This document shows, in pieces, positions 1 through 7,411 of a DNA stretch of 64,000 bases (position 1 is its first letter; each line of letters starts with the position of its first letter). The notes under the pieces were generated by a model. That model saw nothing but the letters and a program-made list of their open reading frames with translations. It was not told the DNA's origin and did not search any database. Both the position numbers and the translations under genes were made by a program. This DNA is from Granulicella arctica (GTDB taxonomy: Bacteria > Acidobacteriota > Terriglobia > Terriglobales > Acidobacteriaceae): assembly GCF_025685605.1 (NCBI RefSeq), contig NZ_JAGTUT010000001.1, positions 2,852,001 to 2,916,000 on the forward strand. The letters run 5' to 3'.

Positions 1-192
1 CACTTTGACAGTGACGCCCTGTAGGATTTTTCCGTCATGTGCAACTACAACTTCAAAGCTCTGGTTCAACTCGATGCCGTGGTCGATGCAAGCAGCCAAG
101 GAGCATGCTCTGGCCGGTAAAGCAGATGACAAGAGCAGGAGCGCAAGAATCTGGAGTTTCGTTCTCGATCGGCACATTGGGTTCAATCGCAT
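1..192 (-). CDS. Exported hypothetical protein, 3' part cut by the window edge
   Basis: A minus-strand reading frame starts at ATG 190-192 and stays open to base 1 (64 codons), so the C-terminal part lies outside the window. The N-terminus looks like a signal peptide: a basic n-region with several Arg/Lys in residues 1-12, a hydrophobic Leu/Ala core at about 14-26, and an A-R-A cleavage-like end near residue 29. The visible mature part has two Cys near the start and then a beta-rich stretch that resembles an immunoglobulin-like or carboxypeptidase-regulatory fold, but too little is present to assign a family. I therefore give no function. The export signal is seen directly; the fold is only a guess. 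Confidence 0.55.
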   Translation of the reverse strand, partial: MRLNPMCRSRTKLQILALLLLSSALPARACSLAACIDHGIELNQSFEVVVAHDGKILQGVTVKV

Positions 193-327
193 GGTGAGCC
201 ATTAGATCAGACGATGCCCAGACAAAACACGTCACTTCGATTCTCTGGAGTACGTTCACAAAACAGGACAGCGAAAATCAGCTTTTTTGGTCAGGGAGAC
301 AGAGGTACAAATGCCTGCTCGTCCCTG

Positions 328-398
328 AAACGGTGTTTCGTCAGTAACGAAATTGAAGTTGCCGAAAACACCGACTTTCCGGGAGTTGGGGCGTGATG
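328..398. repeat. Dispersed repeat family 1, copy A (shortened)
   Basis: This copy carries the left arm AAACGGTGTTT at 328-338 and the right arm GCCGAAAACACCGACTTTCC at 361-380, followed by GGGAGTTGGGGCGTG. The two arms are partly inverted relative to each other (AACGGTGTTT against AAACACCG). The arms are about 20 bases closer together than in the other copies. Related copies lie at 979, 1315 and 3204. Confidence 0.6.
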
Positions 399-413
399 TT
401 CACGAACTGCTCG

Positions 414-944
414 TCAGCGTGGCCAGGGGACCGAACTGTCCAAGCTTTCTACGTGGTCGATCCTCAAGATGCGTACGCGATACGTGAATGCGTTCATGTG
501 TCCATAACGAGAGTTCGTGCCTCTCATGAGGCTCGCTAAGCCCGGCTGGGTACCAGGTGGAACTACTACCTTCTTGGGGCCATCGAACTCAAGCAGTGCC
601 AAGACTCCGGCGCGGCCGTCTCTAGCCAAGAGAGTGTCCAGTTCACTCAGCACTGCTGGCGCGGTCTTGTCGTGCAACGCCTTAGAAAAGTCTGCCCATG
701 AAACCTTAGAACGGTCGAGGCAGGCTTGACCGTAAAAGCTTTCGATCTCGCCACCTCGCCTGTAGATGCCCCGCACAAGCAGCACCTTTTGATCGTTGGC
801 TCTAACATGCTGGACCACATCGCAATAGTCTTTTGGTGAGCGTCCTGAAGCCATGAGCGATGGTGCAACCGCTGTCGTGCCCGCCAGAATAATCAGCCCA
901 ACGAGAAGCTTGGTGAAGGGCCAACGAAATTTAGTCATCTTCAT
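414..944 (-). CDS. Exported hypothetical protein (176 aa)
   Basis: The protein begins with a basic n-region and a hydrophobic segment at about residues 12-31 that ends in a signal-peptidase-I-like L-M-A site, so it is probably periplasmic or secreted. The mature part is about 145 residues with two Cys (D-Y-C near 41 and Q-A-C-L near 74) that could form a disulfide. No family is recognised. It lies between two repeat copies and is not tightly linked to a neighbour. A fairly long hydrophilic sequence with a good signal peptide argues for a real gene; the function is unknown. Confidence 0.6.
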   Translation of the reverse strand: MKMTKFRWPFTKLLVGLIILAGTTAVAPSLMASGRSPKDYCDVVQHVRANDQKVLLVRGIYRRGGEIESFYGQACLDRSKVSWADFSKALHDKTAPAVLSELDTLLARDGRAGVLALLEFDGPKKVVVPPGTQPGLASLMRGTNSRYGHMNAFTYRVRILRIDHVESLDSSVPWPR

Positions 945-978
945 GACTCCGAAGATACAGACATCTTACAATCCTCGG

Positions 979-1056
979 AAACGGCGTTTTGACCAACTTG
1001 GACCCGACTGGACGGCTGAAACTGTTGTTCTTGCCGAAAACACCGACTTTCCGTGA
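979..1056. repeat. Dispersed repeat family 1, copy B
   Basis: The left arm is AAACGGCGTTTT at 979-990 and the right arm GCCGAAAACACCGACTTTCC at 1033-1052, 54 bases apart. The middle holds a GGCTGAAAC block shared in degenerate form with copies C and D. The right arm runs into the possible GTG start of the next small gene. Confidence 0.65.
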
Positions 1057-1271
1057 GCTACGCTAGACTGATTTCCATGGGAGTCGCGCTCATTCTCTTC
1101 GGCTGCATAGCGTTCGCGGTCGCCGTCCGTGGCGGTCAATTCTATGCCGGTGATGCAGATGCTATATCGTCCTTCGATCAGAAGATCTCGCAGCGGAAAG
1201 GGCGAACGATATGCGTGATCGTTGGCGTGCTACTCATCGCAGGCGGAATCAAAGTCATATTTTGGGGCTGA
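1053..1271 (+). CDS. Small two-helix membrane protein, hypothetical
   Basis: This 72-residue frame has two hydrophobic segments, at about residues 8-25 and 52-68, separated by a polar loop rich in Asp, Ser and Lys. That is the pattern of a small inner-membrane protein. GTG 1053 lies inside a repeat copy; ATG 1077 (residue 9) is an alternative start that would shorten the first helix. No clear ribosome-binding site is visible for either. No family is recognised. It is supported only by hydrophobicity and an undisturbed frame. Confidence 0.4.
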   Translation: MSYARLISMGVALILFGCIAFAVAVRGGQFYAGDADAISSFDQKISQRKGRTICVIVGVLLIAGGIKVIFWG

Positions 1272-1314
1272 TTCTTATGTTCACGCTTATCGGCAGCCCA
1301 CACATCGTTCACGT

Positions 1315-1387
1315 AAAACGGTGTTTTCGGCAACTTCGCTCTGATCAAATGGCTGGAACGTCAAGATTGCCAATGACGGAACATTCA
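1315..1387. repeat. Dispersed repeat family 1, copy C
   Basis: The left arm AAAACGGTGTTTTCGGCAAC is at 1316-1335. A GGCTGGAACGT block follows, then a decayed right arm (TTGCCAATGACGG) from about 1367. The spacing matches copies B and D, at about 53 bases. It lies in the intergenic space before the 3' end of the GH1 gene. Confidence 0.55.
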
Positions 1388-1443
1388 TCCGGGTGGTGGG
1401 TATCGCCCTCTTTGCAGGACGTGCGAAGCCGACGCAACTACGA

Positions 1444-3033
1444 TCAGACGTTCAATCGATTGGACGCAGCGACTCGCCCATACCAAAGACCGGAGTCCTT
1501 GACCGTCCGTTTCTGGCTACGGAAGTCGGTGTAGATCAAGCCATACCGCTCGGTGTAGCCCTCGGCCCACTGAAAGTTATCCAGTAGAGTCCACGCATGG
1601 TAGGCACGTACCCTGGCTCCGTCTGCAATGGCGCGGGACAGCTCCGCCAGCACGTCGCGGTACCACTGGATACGACGGGCATCTGGCACTCGGTCATGCT
1701 CATCCGGGCTATCGAGGTAACCACAACCGCTCTCCGTGATTTCGATGATCGGATGGTTGTACTCTTTTGAAATCTGCATAACCAAGTCATAGATGCCACG
1801 CGGCCAGACTTCCAGACCAGCGTCCGTGAGCGGTCCCTCCGTAGGCATCGCGGCACGAAAGCGCGTGTACGGATCGCGTCCTCCCGGCGAGTTGCTTTCG
1901 ATCTCCGTGCCGCTGAAGATTCCGCCCCCGAGAAACTGCTCTTTGCTCGCATCGGACACAACGCGGCGGGTGTAGTAATGAAAGCCGATCCAATCCAGCG
2001 GCGCATAGAGAAGCTTTTCGTCTCCCGGCCTGAAGCCCATCTGCTCCAACGGCGGTTCTCCCACAAAAGCCCTGGGATAGCGACCCTTCATCGCAGCCTC
2101 AAGAAAGAAGACGTTATTCATGGCGTGATAGCGAGCAGCAGCCGCGCGATCGTCGTCTGAGTCGGTCCTGGGATAGGCAGGTGCCATCTCATAGGCACTC
2201 CCCACGGTAGCCTTCGAAGAGGCTGCTTTGACGGCGCGATGTGCTTGCCCTTGAGCCAGGCCAAGCGTGTGCGCTGCTTTCAGAAAGTCGCCGAAGCTGG
2301 TGCGGCACGGAGGAGCAGCGCCCGCAGCATAGCCCATAAAGGCAATAGCCCAGGGCATGTTGAACGGTGCCCAGACGGTGATGCGGTCGCCCAGATGTTT
2401 GGCAAGAATGCCGGCGTAGTCCGCAAAGTAGTTGGCGAGATCGCGATTGGGCCAGCCGCCGCGATCTTCGAGTGCCTGCGGTAGATCCCAGTGGTACATC
2501 GTGCACCAGGGCCTTATGCCCGATGCCAACAAGGTATCGACGAAGCGGCTGTAATGATCCAGCCCTTTCATATTCGGCGCACCGACGCCGGTTGGCTGAA
2601 TGCGTGGCCATGAGATGGAAAAGCGCTGGCTCCTCTGGTTGAGCCGCTTCGCCATCGCAATGTCCTGGGCATACAGATGGTACTGATCGCAGGCAACATC
2701 GCCCGTCACGGCGCCTCTGACTTTGCCCGGCGTATGCACGAATCGATCCCATATCGACTCCCCCTTGCCGTCTTCCTTCCATGCGCCTTCATTCTGGTAC
2801 GAGGCCGTAGCGGTGCCCCACAGAAAACCGTCGGGAAACCGTGCCGCGCTTGTCAAAGACTCGGATTGTGCCCCAGGAACCTGCATGGCGGAGCCGGGGC
2901 CAGCGGAGTACGCAGGACGAGGGAAGAGCGCGGCACCCGCTGCAGCGGCAACCGAACGGGTTGCAAATTCTCGACGGTTCAAAGCTCTCCTCCGAGCACC
3001 AGGTTGGCGCGTCGCTAAGCTGCGGATGCGCAT
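1444..3033 (-). CDS. Tat-exported GH1 beta-glucosidase homologue lacking the acid/base Glu
   Basis: This is a family GH1 protein (529 aa) with a full-length (beta/alpha)8 barrel. The start is ATG 3033, preceded by GGTGAG. The N-terminus has a twin-arginine motif (N-R-R-E-F-A) before a hydrophobic stretch ending in A-Y-S-A, so export by Tat is predicted. Conserved parts include the F-L-W-G-T-A-T-A-S-Y-Q N-terminal barrel motif and the I-T-E-S-G nucleophile motif with Glu at residue 434. In the usual T-x-N-E-P acid/base motif the sequence reads P-F-N-M-P, so Met226 replaces the catalytic glutamate. GH1 enzymes normally hydrolyse beta-glucosides; without the acid/base residue, activity would be reduced, transferase-like or restricted to activated substrates. 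The fold is certain; the activity is inferred. Confidence 0.9.
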   Translation of the reverse strand: MRIRSLATRQPGARRRALNRREFATRSVAAAAGAALFPRPAYSAGPGSAMQVPGAQSESLTSAARFPDGFLWGTATASYQNEGAWKEDGKGESIWDRFVHTPGKVRGAVTGDVACDQYHLYAQDIAMAKRLNQRSQRFSISWPRIQPTGVGAPNMKGLDHYSRFVDTLLASGIRPWCTMYHWDLPQALEDRGGWPNRDLANYFADYAGILAKHLGDRITVWAPFNMPWAIAFMGYAAGAAPPCRTSFGDFLKAAHTLGLAQGQAHRAVKAASSKATVGSAYEMAPAYPRTDSDDDRAAAARYHAMNNVFFLEAAMKGRYPRAFVGEPPLEQMGFRPGDEKLLYAPLDWIGFHYYTRRVVSDASKEQFLGGGIFSGTEIESNSPGGRDPYTRFRAAMPTEGPLTDAGLEVWPRGIYDLVMQISKEYNHPIIEITESGCGYLDSPDEHDRVPDARRIQWYRDVLAELSRAIADGARVRAYHAWTLLDNFQWAEGYTERYGLIYTDFRSQKRTVKDSGLWYGRVAASNRLNV

Positions 3034-3203
3034 GATTGTCTCACCATAAGCGCTGAACTTGCATTCGAGCCGGCGTCCGTATGACCTCATGACGGCTCAA
3101 GTGCCTACGATGATGCCTATGAATTCACTCGGCGGAGTTCAGCATTCTCAACTGAGGAGAACAGTCCAATGCACGTTTCGATCTCAGTGGATGTAACGCA
3201 CCG

Positions 3204-3296
3204 AAAACGGGGTGATCGACAACTTCGGACTGCTCGGACGGCCGAAACGTTATGGTTGCCGAAAACAACGACTCTGCGGGAGTACGGCGTGGCGTG
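3204..3296. repeat. Dispersed repeat family 1, copy D
   Basis: The left arm AAAACGGGGTGATCGACAAC begins at 3204. A GGCCGAAACGTT block follows, then the right arm GCCGAAAACAACGACTCTGC from 3258 and GGGAGTACGGCGTG. This is the longest copy. It fills much of the roughly 300-base gap between the GH1 gene and the DoxX-like gene. Confidence 0.6.
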
Positions 3297-3330
3297 AAGC
3301 TTAATAGTCAGAAGGGCGTTTCCGAGTACT

Positions 3331-3732
3331 TCACAGTGCGGACACCGGTGAGCGCTGCGGGTGTTCCGAGCGTCTCCACAGCCCATACGAACCTATCCCA
3401 AGCAAAAGAGTGATCACTGAGGGCGCAAACGCCACATGCTGGTCACGAATGGAGGCGTGTGCGATCAGAGCCGATACAAGGTTGAATGCAAAACCAGCGT
3501 AGGCCCACTCTTTCAGGCGAGTGGGTATCGCTGGAATCAGCAGCGAGAAAACGCCCAGCATCTTTGCCACGGAAAGTTCCACACGGAATGACGCCGCTGG
3601 AAAGCCAAGACGCGCAAATGCCTGCGCCGCCTGCGGAGTGAACCACTCCCAATACGCAGTGAAGATCATCTCCAAGCAGAACAGCGAGGTTACTACCCAG
3701 AAGGCAATTATTACTGTCTTTGATTTTGTCAT
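3331..3732 (-). CDS. DoxX-like membrane protein
   Basis: The protein has 133 residues with four hydrophobic segments at about 7-26, 45-66, 72-90 and 99-117, the usual size and topology of the DoxX-like family. Its start at 3732 is preceded by GAAGAGG at suitable spacing. DoxX-like proteins are small inner-membrane proteins with poorly defined roles, in some organisms linked to redox or thiol stress. It lies just downstream of a second DoxX protein on the same strand, separated by about 87 bases, so co-transcription is possible. Family assignment is fairly good; the physiological role is unknown. Confidence 0.75.
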   Translation of the reverse strand: MTKSKTVIIAFWVVTSLFCLEMIFTAYWEWFTPQAAQAFARLGFPAASFRVELSVAKMLGVFSLLIPAIPTRLKEWAYAGFAFNLVSALIAHASIRDQHVAFAPSVITLLLGIGSYGLWRRSEHPQRSPVSAL

Positions 3733-3819
3733 TGGGCCTCTTCAACGAACAGAGTTCGATATCCGATGAACCCTGCCAACCATACTGCGCTCCCTCGTAA
3801 GCGGTCCCCCAGACTGGCG

Positions 3820-4206
3820 CTACGAGAGCACCGGCGCCGCAGCAAACAACCCACGGAAACTGATCCTGTATGCCCAGATCAGGAAAACTTCAAGCGCTGT
3901 GCAGATCAGTCCCGTGATAATACCCGGGACGCGAAAGAGGATGTGGAACAACAAAATATTGACCAGGATCGGGCCCAAGAGAACGAGGCCGATCGGGACG
4001 AAGCGGCCAACCAGCAGCAGCAATCCGCCGATCAACATGAGCAGGGCTATGAACACGGTGTAGTTGTGCTCCACCATCAAGGTCATGAAGTTTGTGGCGT
4101 CCGCCGGCATTCCGCCCATCTTGCCGAGCTTCAGAATGCTGACGATTCCCGAGGCAAAAAATACGAATCCTAGCAAAATGCGGGCAATTACTATAGCAAT
4201 CTTCAT
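3820..4206 (-). CDS. DoxX family membrane protein
   Basis: This 128-aa protein has four predicted transmembrane helices and the DoxX-type opening (A-R-I-L-L-G-F-V-F-F-A-S-G) followed by a loop and further helices. The start at 4206 has a GGGAGGTG ribosome-binding site. It is divergent from the TetR gene at 4357. The 150-base spacer holds inverted repeats that could be the regulator's operator, so repression by that TetR protein is likely. DoxX proteins act in the inner membrane; the substrate or partner cannot be read from the sequence. Confidence 0.8.
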   Translation of the reverse strand: MKIAIVIARILLGFVFFASGIVSILKLGKMGGMPADATNFMTLMVEHNYTVFIALLMLIGGLLLLVGRFVPIGLVLLGPILVNILLFHILFRVPGIITGLICTALEVFLIWAYRISFRGLFAAAPVLS

Positions 4207-4265
4207 AGCGCACCTCCCAAAATGCGGATGAGATGCGATGAGAATACTCGAAGTGTTGCACCTCT

Positions 4266-4310
4266 GGTAAGCAATTACCGCAGTGTCGCTCTGTGTGCTC
4301 CCTGCTTACC
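4266..4310. promoter_or_regulatory. Inverted repeats in a DoxX/TetR divergent promoter region
   Basis: GGTAAGCA (4266-4273) and TGCTTACC (4303-4310) form a perfect 8-base inverted repeat. Inside it, GGTAA(gcaa)TTACC at 4266-4279 is a second small palindrome. Placement between divergent genes, one of them a TetR regulator, suggests an autoregulatory operator. Confidence 0.4.
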
Positions 4311-4356
4311 ACTAAGCTTGATGTCTCTCTACGGCTTGCCGTGGAACAATAGACTC

Positions 4357-4923
4357 ATGGCATCGAAAACGAAACCGAGCAAGCGCGACGCCATTCTTGA
4401 CGCGATGTTGGACGTCGTTGTGGAACGCGGTTTCCATGAAGCTCCGATGTCGCTGATCGCTGAGCGTTCCGGCACCAGTGCTGGCCTGATCTATCACCAT
4501 TTTGCCAGTAAGGAAGAGATCATCCAGGCACTGTACGAGCGGATTTATACGCTTAAGATAGCCAGCTTTCTCGATGGGTTCAGCCCTCAAATGGACCCAC
4601 AGCAAGCCTTCGTCCAAGGATGCGAAAGGATGTACCTCTTCTATCGCAAGCACCAGAAGGAGATGCGCTTCCTGGAGCAATACAAGAACGCTGGGTTTGC
4701 ATGCCAACCTGAACTCAATGCCTCCGACACCCGGATCACAGCATTTATGCAGCGTTACTCCAGCCACTCCAAAGGGGGCGTTTTAAACGAATGGCCCGCT
4801 GACGTGATGCAGGAAATTACCATCGGCCTTATCGAGCGCCTCGCCCGACTGCCCCGCAAGCTATCCTCCGCCGTCCTGCGGGAGATCGCTGAAAGTTTAT
4901 GGACGCAGGTCAAAGCAATCTAA
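4357..4923 (+). CDS. TetR/AcrR family transcriptional regulator
   Basis: The protein has 188 residues. The N-terminal TetR helix-turn-helix covers about residues 10-55 and contains the typical S-A-G-L-I-Y-H-H-F-A-S-K-E pattern (recognition helix followed by Y-H-H-F). The C-terminal part is an all-helical ligand-binding domain. ATG 4357 is chosen because the HTH begins at the usual distance after it; an upstream in-frame extension lacks domain character. It is divergent from a DoxX gene and 40 bases upstream of the reductase gene, so it probably controls one or both. The ligand is unknown. Confidence 0.85.
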   Translation: MASKTKPSKRDAILDAMLDVVVERGFHEAPMSLIAERSGTSAGLIYHHFASKEEIIQALYERIYTLKIASFLDGFSPQMDPQQAFVQGCERMYLFYRKHQKEMRFLEQYKNAGFACQPELNASDTRITAFMQRYSSHSKGGVLNEWPADVMQEITIGLIERLARLPRKLSSAVLREIAESLWTQVKAI

Positions 4924-4950
4924 AACAGAGTGAACGTTCGGTCTGCTGTG

Positions 4951-4956
4951 TATACT
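4951..4956 (+). promoter_or_regulatory. Predicted -10 element of the reductase gene
   Basis: TATACT at 4951-4956 ends 8 bases before ATG 4964, which places the predicted transcription start next to the start codon. The -35 is weak (GTGAAC near 4930). No ribosome-binding site is visible, so a nearly leaderless transcript is possible. Confidence 0.4.
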
Positions 4957-4963
4957 CGTGACT

Positions 4964-5998
4964 ATGAACGAAGATCTCGTACTCGTCACTGGCGGCTCCG
5001 GATTTGTGGGCGCCCACTGTATCGACCAACTACTTCGCGCAGGTTACCGTGTACGCACCACTATCCGTTCCTTAAAGCGTGAAGCCGATGTTCGGGGGAT
5101 GCTGAACGTTGCCGGGTCCCCGCGTCAGGATGCTCTCTCCTTCGTTGCAGCGGATCTTTCCGGTGACGCTGGATGGACTGATGCCGTAGCCGGCTGCCGC
5201 TTCGTCCTCCACGTCGCCTCGCCTTTCCCGGCCAAGGCACCGAAGCACGAAGACGAGCTCATCATTCCTGCGCGCGAGGGTACTCTGCGCATTCTCCGCG
5301 CTGCACGCGACGCTGGTGTTGAGAGAGTTGTTCTCACGTCTTCCTTTGTCGCCATTGGTTACGGTCAGAAGCCGCGCACTGCACCCTTCGATGAGCGCGA
5401 CTGGACCGATCTGAAAGGTTCTGGCCTTACGGCTTACGCCAAGTCGAAGACCATCGCTGAGCATGCGGCCTGGGACTTCATCGCAAGCGAAGGCAACGGC
5501 CTTGAACTCTCCGTCATTAACCCCGTCGGCATCTTCGGTCCGGCACTTGGCCCCGACTACGCGACTTCAGTCGAGATCGTGCAGCGTTTTCTCGATGGAG
5601 CCGTTCCCGTCTGTCCACGCATCTCGTTTGGCGGCGTAGACGTTCGTGACGTAGCCGACCTCCATATCCGGGCGATGACCAGCCCGGCCGCCAAGGGCGA
5701 ACGCTTTCTTGCCGTGGCTGGAGATGTCATCAAGCTGATCGACGTGGCCATGATTCTGAAGAAACGCCTTGGCCCCATCGCCCGTCGCGTCCCGACCCGC
5801 GAGATGCCAGACTGGCTCGTACGTCTGCTGGCCAGATTCATGCCCGACCTGCGACTCATCGCACCCGAACTCGGTAACGTCCGCAACCTCACGAACGCCA
5901 AGGCAAAGCGTATCCTCAACTGGACACCACGCTCCAACGAAGACTGCATTGTGGCAACAGCGGAGAGTCTCCAGCGGCTTGGCCTTCTAAAGGCATAG
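4964..5998 (+). CDS. NAD(P)-dependent epimerase/reductase (dihydroflavonol reductase-like, extended SDR)
   Basis: This 344-aa extended short-chain dehydrogenase has the Rossmann motif G-G-S-G-F-V-G near residues 10-16, the substrate-side V-L-T-S-S motif, and the catalytic Y-A-K-S-K (Tyr and Lys, near 158-162). Such proteins are often annotated as aldehyde reductase or dihydroflavonol-4-reductase and reduce aldehydes or ketones with NADPH in the cytoplasm. ATG 4964 fits the Rossmann start better than the GTG six bases upstream. It follows the TetR gene by 40 bases and may be a target of it. The true substrate cannot be told. Confidence 0.85.
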   Translation: MNEDLVLVTGGSGFVGAHCIDQLLRAGYRVRTTIRSLKREADVRGMLNVAGSPRQDALSFVAADLSGDAGWTDAVAGCRFVLHVASPFPAKAPKHEDELIIPAREGTLRILRAARDAGVERVVLTSSFVAIGYGQKPRTAPFDERDWTDLKGSGLTAYAKSKTIAEHAAWDFIASEGNGLELSVINPVGIFGPALGPDYATSVEIVQRFLDGAVPVCPRISFGGVDVRDVADLHIRAMTSPAAKGERFLAVAGDVIKLIDVAMILKKRLGPIARRVPTREMPDWLVRLLARFMPDLRLIAPELGNVRNLTNAKAKRILNWTPRSNEDCIVATAESLQRLGLLKA

Positions 5999-6105
5999 TA
6001 TGCAGTGCCGATGGCAAACGCGACGGTCACCCTTTGCGGCAGTGCCTGCAGAGGGCGGGGCATCGGGGATCGCCTGCGGCCCTTGAGTGTGAGGTAGGGA
6101 AGCAT

Positions 6106-6669
6106 TTACTCCGGCAGAAGGCCTGCTGTGCGATAGCTCTTGATTACGGCGTCGAAGAGGGCTATGTCGGATCGACTTCTTGCCATAAGCTGAGCACCGG
6201 CCACGGCGGCGTAGATGGCGCGGGCGCGTGGCTCAATCTGCTTGCCGGTCACCACATTTGCTGCCGACAGAACTTTACTCAGCCAGGCGACGTTGACGTC
6301 AGCGAAGGTCTGGACCTCTTTCCTTACCTCTTCCGGCAGATCGTCATATTCGGCGGCCATGAAGCCGCTCAGGCACATCCGATTCTCATTCTCAAGCGCC
6401 CAACGAAACGTCTCAGGGTATCGCCGCAGGGCAAGAACTGGGGTCGAGGCTTTTGTAAGGAGAGCCTCCAGGGCGGCCGCGTGGTCCTCCCAATAGCGTT
6501 TGGCGACGGCCTCAGCGAGGACGGCCTTGCTGGGGAAGTGGTGATAGATGCTCGCGGCCCGGATGCCGACCAACTCTGCGAGGTCGCGAAAGTTCAGTCC
6601 GTTATAGCCATGTGCCTGCGCAACCAGTTTGGCGGCTGCCAGGATTTTCTCTCTTGAGTCCGTACTCAC
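6106..6669 (-). CDS. TetR/AcrR family regulator, divergent from a tautomerase gene
   Basis: This 187-aa protein starts at GTG 6669. Its N-terminal HTH covers about residues 5-50 and includes the I-R-A-A-S-I-Y-H-H-F-P-S-K pattern of TetR proteins. A C-terminal helical ligand domain of AcuR-like appearance follows. It is convergent with the reductase gene and divergent from the tautomerase gene. The spacer contains two identical 20-base direct repeats, which are the obvious candidate binding sites. It likely represses the tautomerase gene and itself; the inducer is unknown. Confidence 0.85.
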   Translation of the reverse strand: MSTDSREKILAAAKLVAQAHGYNGLNFRDLAELVGIRAASIYHHFPSKAVLAEAVAKRYWEDHAAALEALLTKASTPVLALRRYPETFRWALENENRMCLSGFMAAEYDDLPEEVRKEVQTFADVNVAWLSKVLSAANVVTGKQIEPRARAIYAAVAGAQLMARSRSDIALFDAVIKSYRTAGLLPE

Positions 6670-6735
6670 ACTGTCGCCCCGCTGACCGATGTCCCACTAA
6701 GAGGTCTGAAGAAATATTATTCCAATTAAGTGAAT

Positions 6736-6789
6736 CTACCAAGTGGCAGGTAGTATCTATTCAGCATACCTACCAAGTGGCAGGTAGTA
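6736..6789. promoter_or_regulatory. Two identical 20-base operator-like repeats
   Basis: CTACCAAGTGGCAGGTAGTA occurs at 6736-6755 and again, identically, at 6770-6789, a centre-to-centre distance of 34 bases. Each unit has CTACC and GGTAG arms and so is partly palindromic. They lie between a TetR gene and its divergent neighbour, the expected place for TetR operators. Confidence 0.7.
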
Positions 6790-6888
6790 AGTTTGCAAGG
6801 TGCCCTTAGTATTTGGCTGAGTCTGCTTTCTGGGTCCAGTCGTTCTCTTCAGACCTTCTCAACCATGCAGGATCCAAAGGAGATTTTT

Positions 6889-7263
6889 ATGCCATTCGCC
6901 CGTATCGATCTGATTAAAGGAAAGACCGCTGAGTATCGTGCCACTGTTGCCGACATTGTTTACAAGGGCATCGTCGATGTGCTGAAGGCTCCGGATGGTG
7001 ACCGCTTCATCGTCATCAACGAGCATTCCCCCGACAATCTGATTTACGATCCGAAGTTTCTCGGATGGGATCGGTCGCCAGATTTTCTCTTGATCCAGGT
7101 AACCAGTACTGTCGGGAACAATAAGGAATCCAAGCTTGCGTTCTTCCGGTACATCGCTGACGAGCTTAAGAGCAAGCTCTCCGTCCGCCCGGATGACGTG
7201 ATGATCAACATGGTCTTCGTCGACCGCTCGGATTGGTCGTTCGGCAACGGAGAACCTTGGTAA
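6889..7263 (+). CDS. Tautomerase family protein (N-terminal Pro)
   Basis: The start at ATG 6889 has AAAGGAG six bases upstream and gives a mature N-terminus of Pro after Met removal (M-P-F-A-R-I), as required for the tautomerase superfamily, whose Pro1 is the catalytic base. The length, 124 aa, is about twice the classical 4-oxalocrotonate tautomerase monomer and matches the longer tautomerase families. Such enzymes act on enols and unsaturated acids in the cytoplasm. The gene is divergent from a TetR regulator with repeated operator-like sites, which suggests induction by an aromatic or unsaturated compound. The substrate is unknown. Confidence 0.8.
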   Translation: MPFARIDLIKGKTAEYRATVADIVYKGIVDVLKAPDGDRFIVINEHSPDNLIYDPKFLGWDRSPDFLLIQVTSTVGNNKESKLAFFRYIADELKSKLSVRPDDVMINMVFVDRSDWSFGNGEPW

Positions 7264-7303
7264 TCGATCGCCTCACTCGGCAGGTTCCACGTTATGCAGA
7301 TTC

Positions 7304-7336
7304 AGTCGGTCGCCTCGTTAGCCGAGGCGATCGACT
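7304..7336. terminator. Hairpin between convergent genes, terminator-like
   Basis: A 14-base stem (7304-7317 with 7323-7336, one G-U pair) and a 5-base loop lie between the convergent tautomerase and peptidase genes. No U-run follows, so it may stop transcription only weakly or act with Rho. Confidence 0.45.
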
Positions 7337-7360
7337 GGCAATGTCTGCTTTGAGGAAGCC

Positions 7361-7410
7361 TCAGCTTCCTTTCGGGAATGACAACTACAGAAGCAATGCA
7401 AAGGCAGGTG
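7361..7410. repeat. Dispersed repeat family 2, copy 1
   Basis: This contains TTCCTTTCGGGAATGACAAC followed by an A-rich tail (agaagcaatgcaaaggcagg). Related sequences are at 10075, 19321 and 19461. It abuts the 3' end of the Xaa-Pro peptidase gene. Confidence 0.55.
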
Positions 7411-7411
7411 C

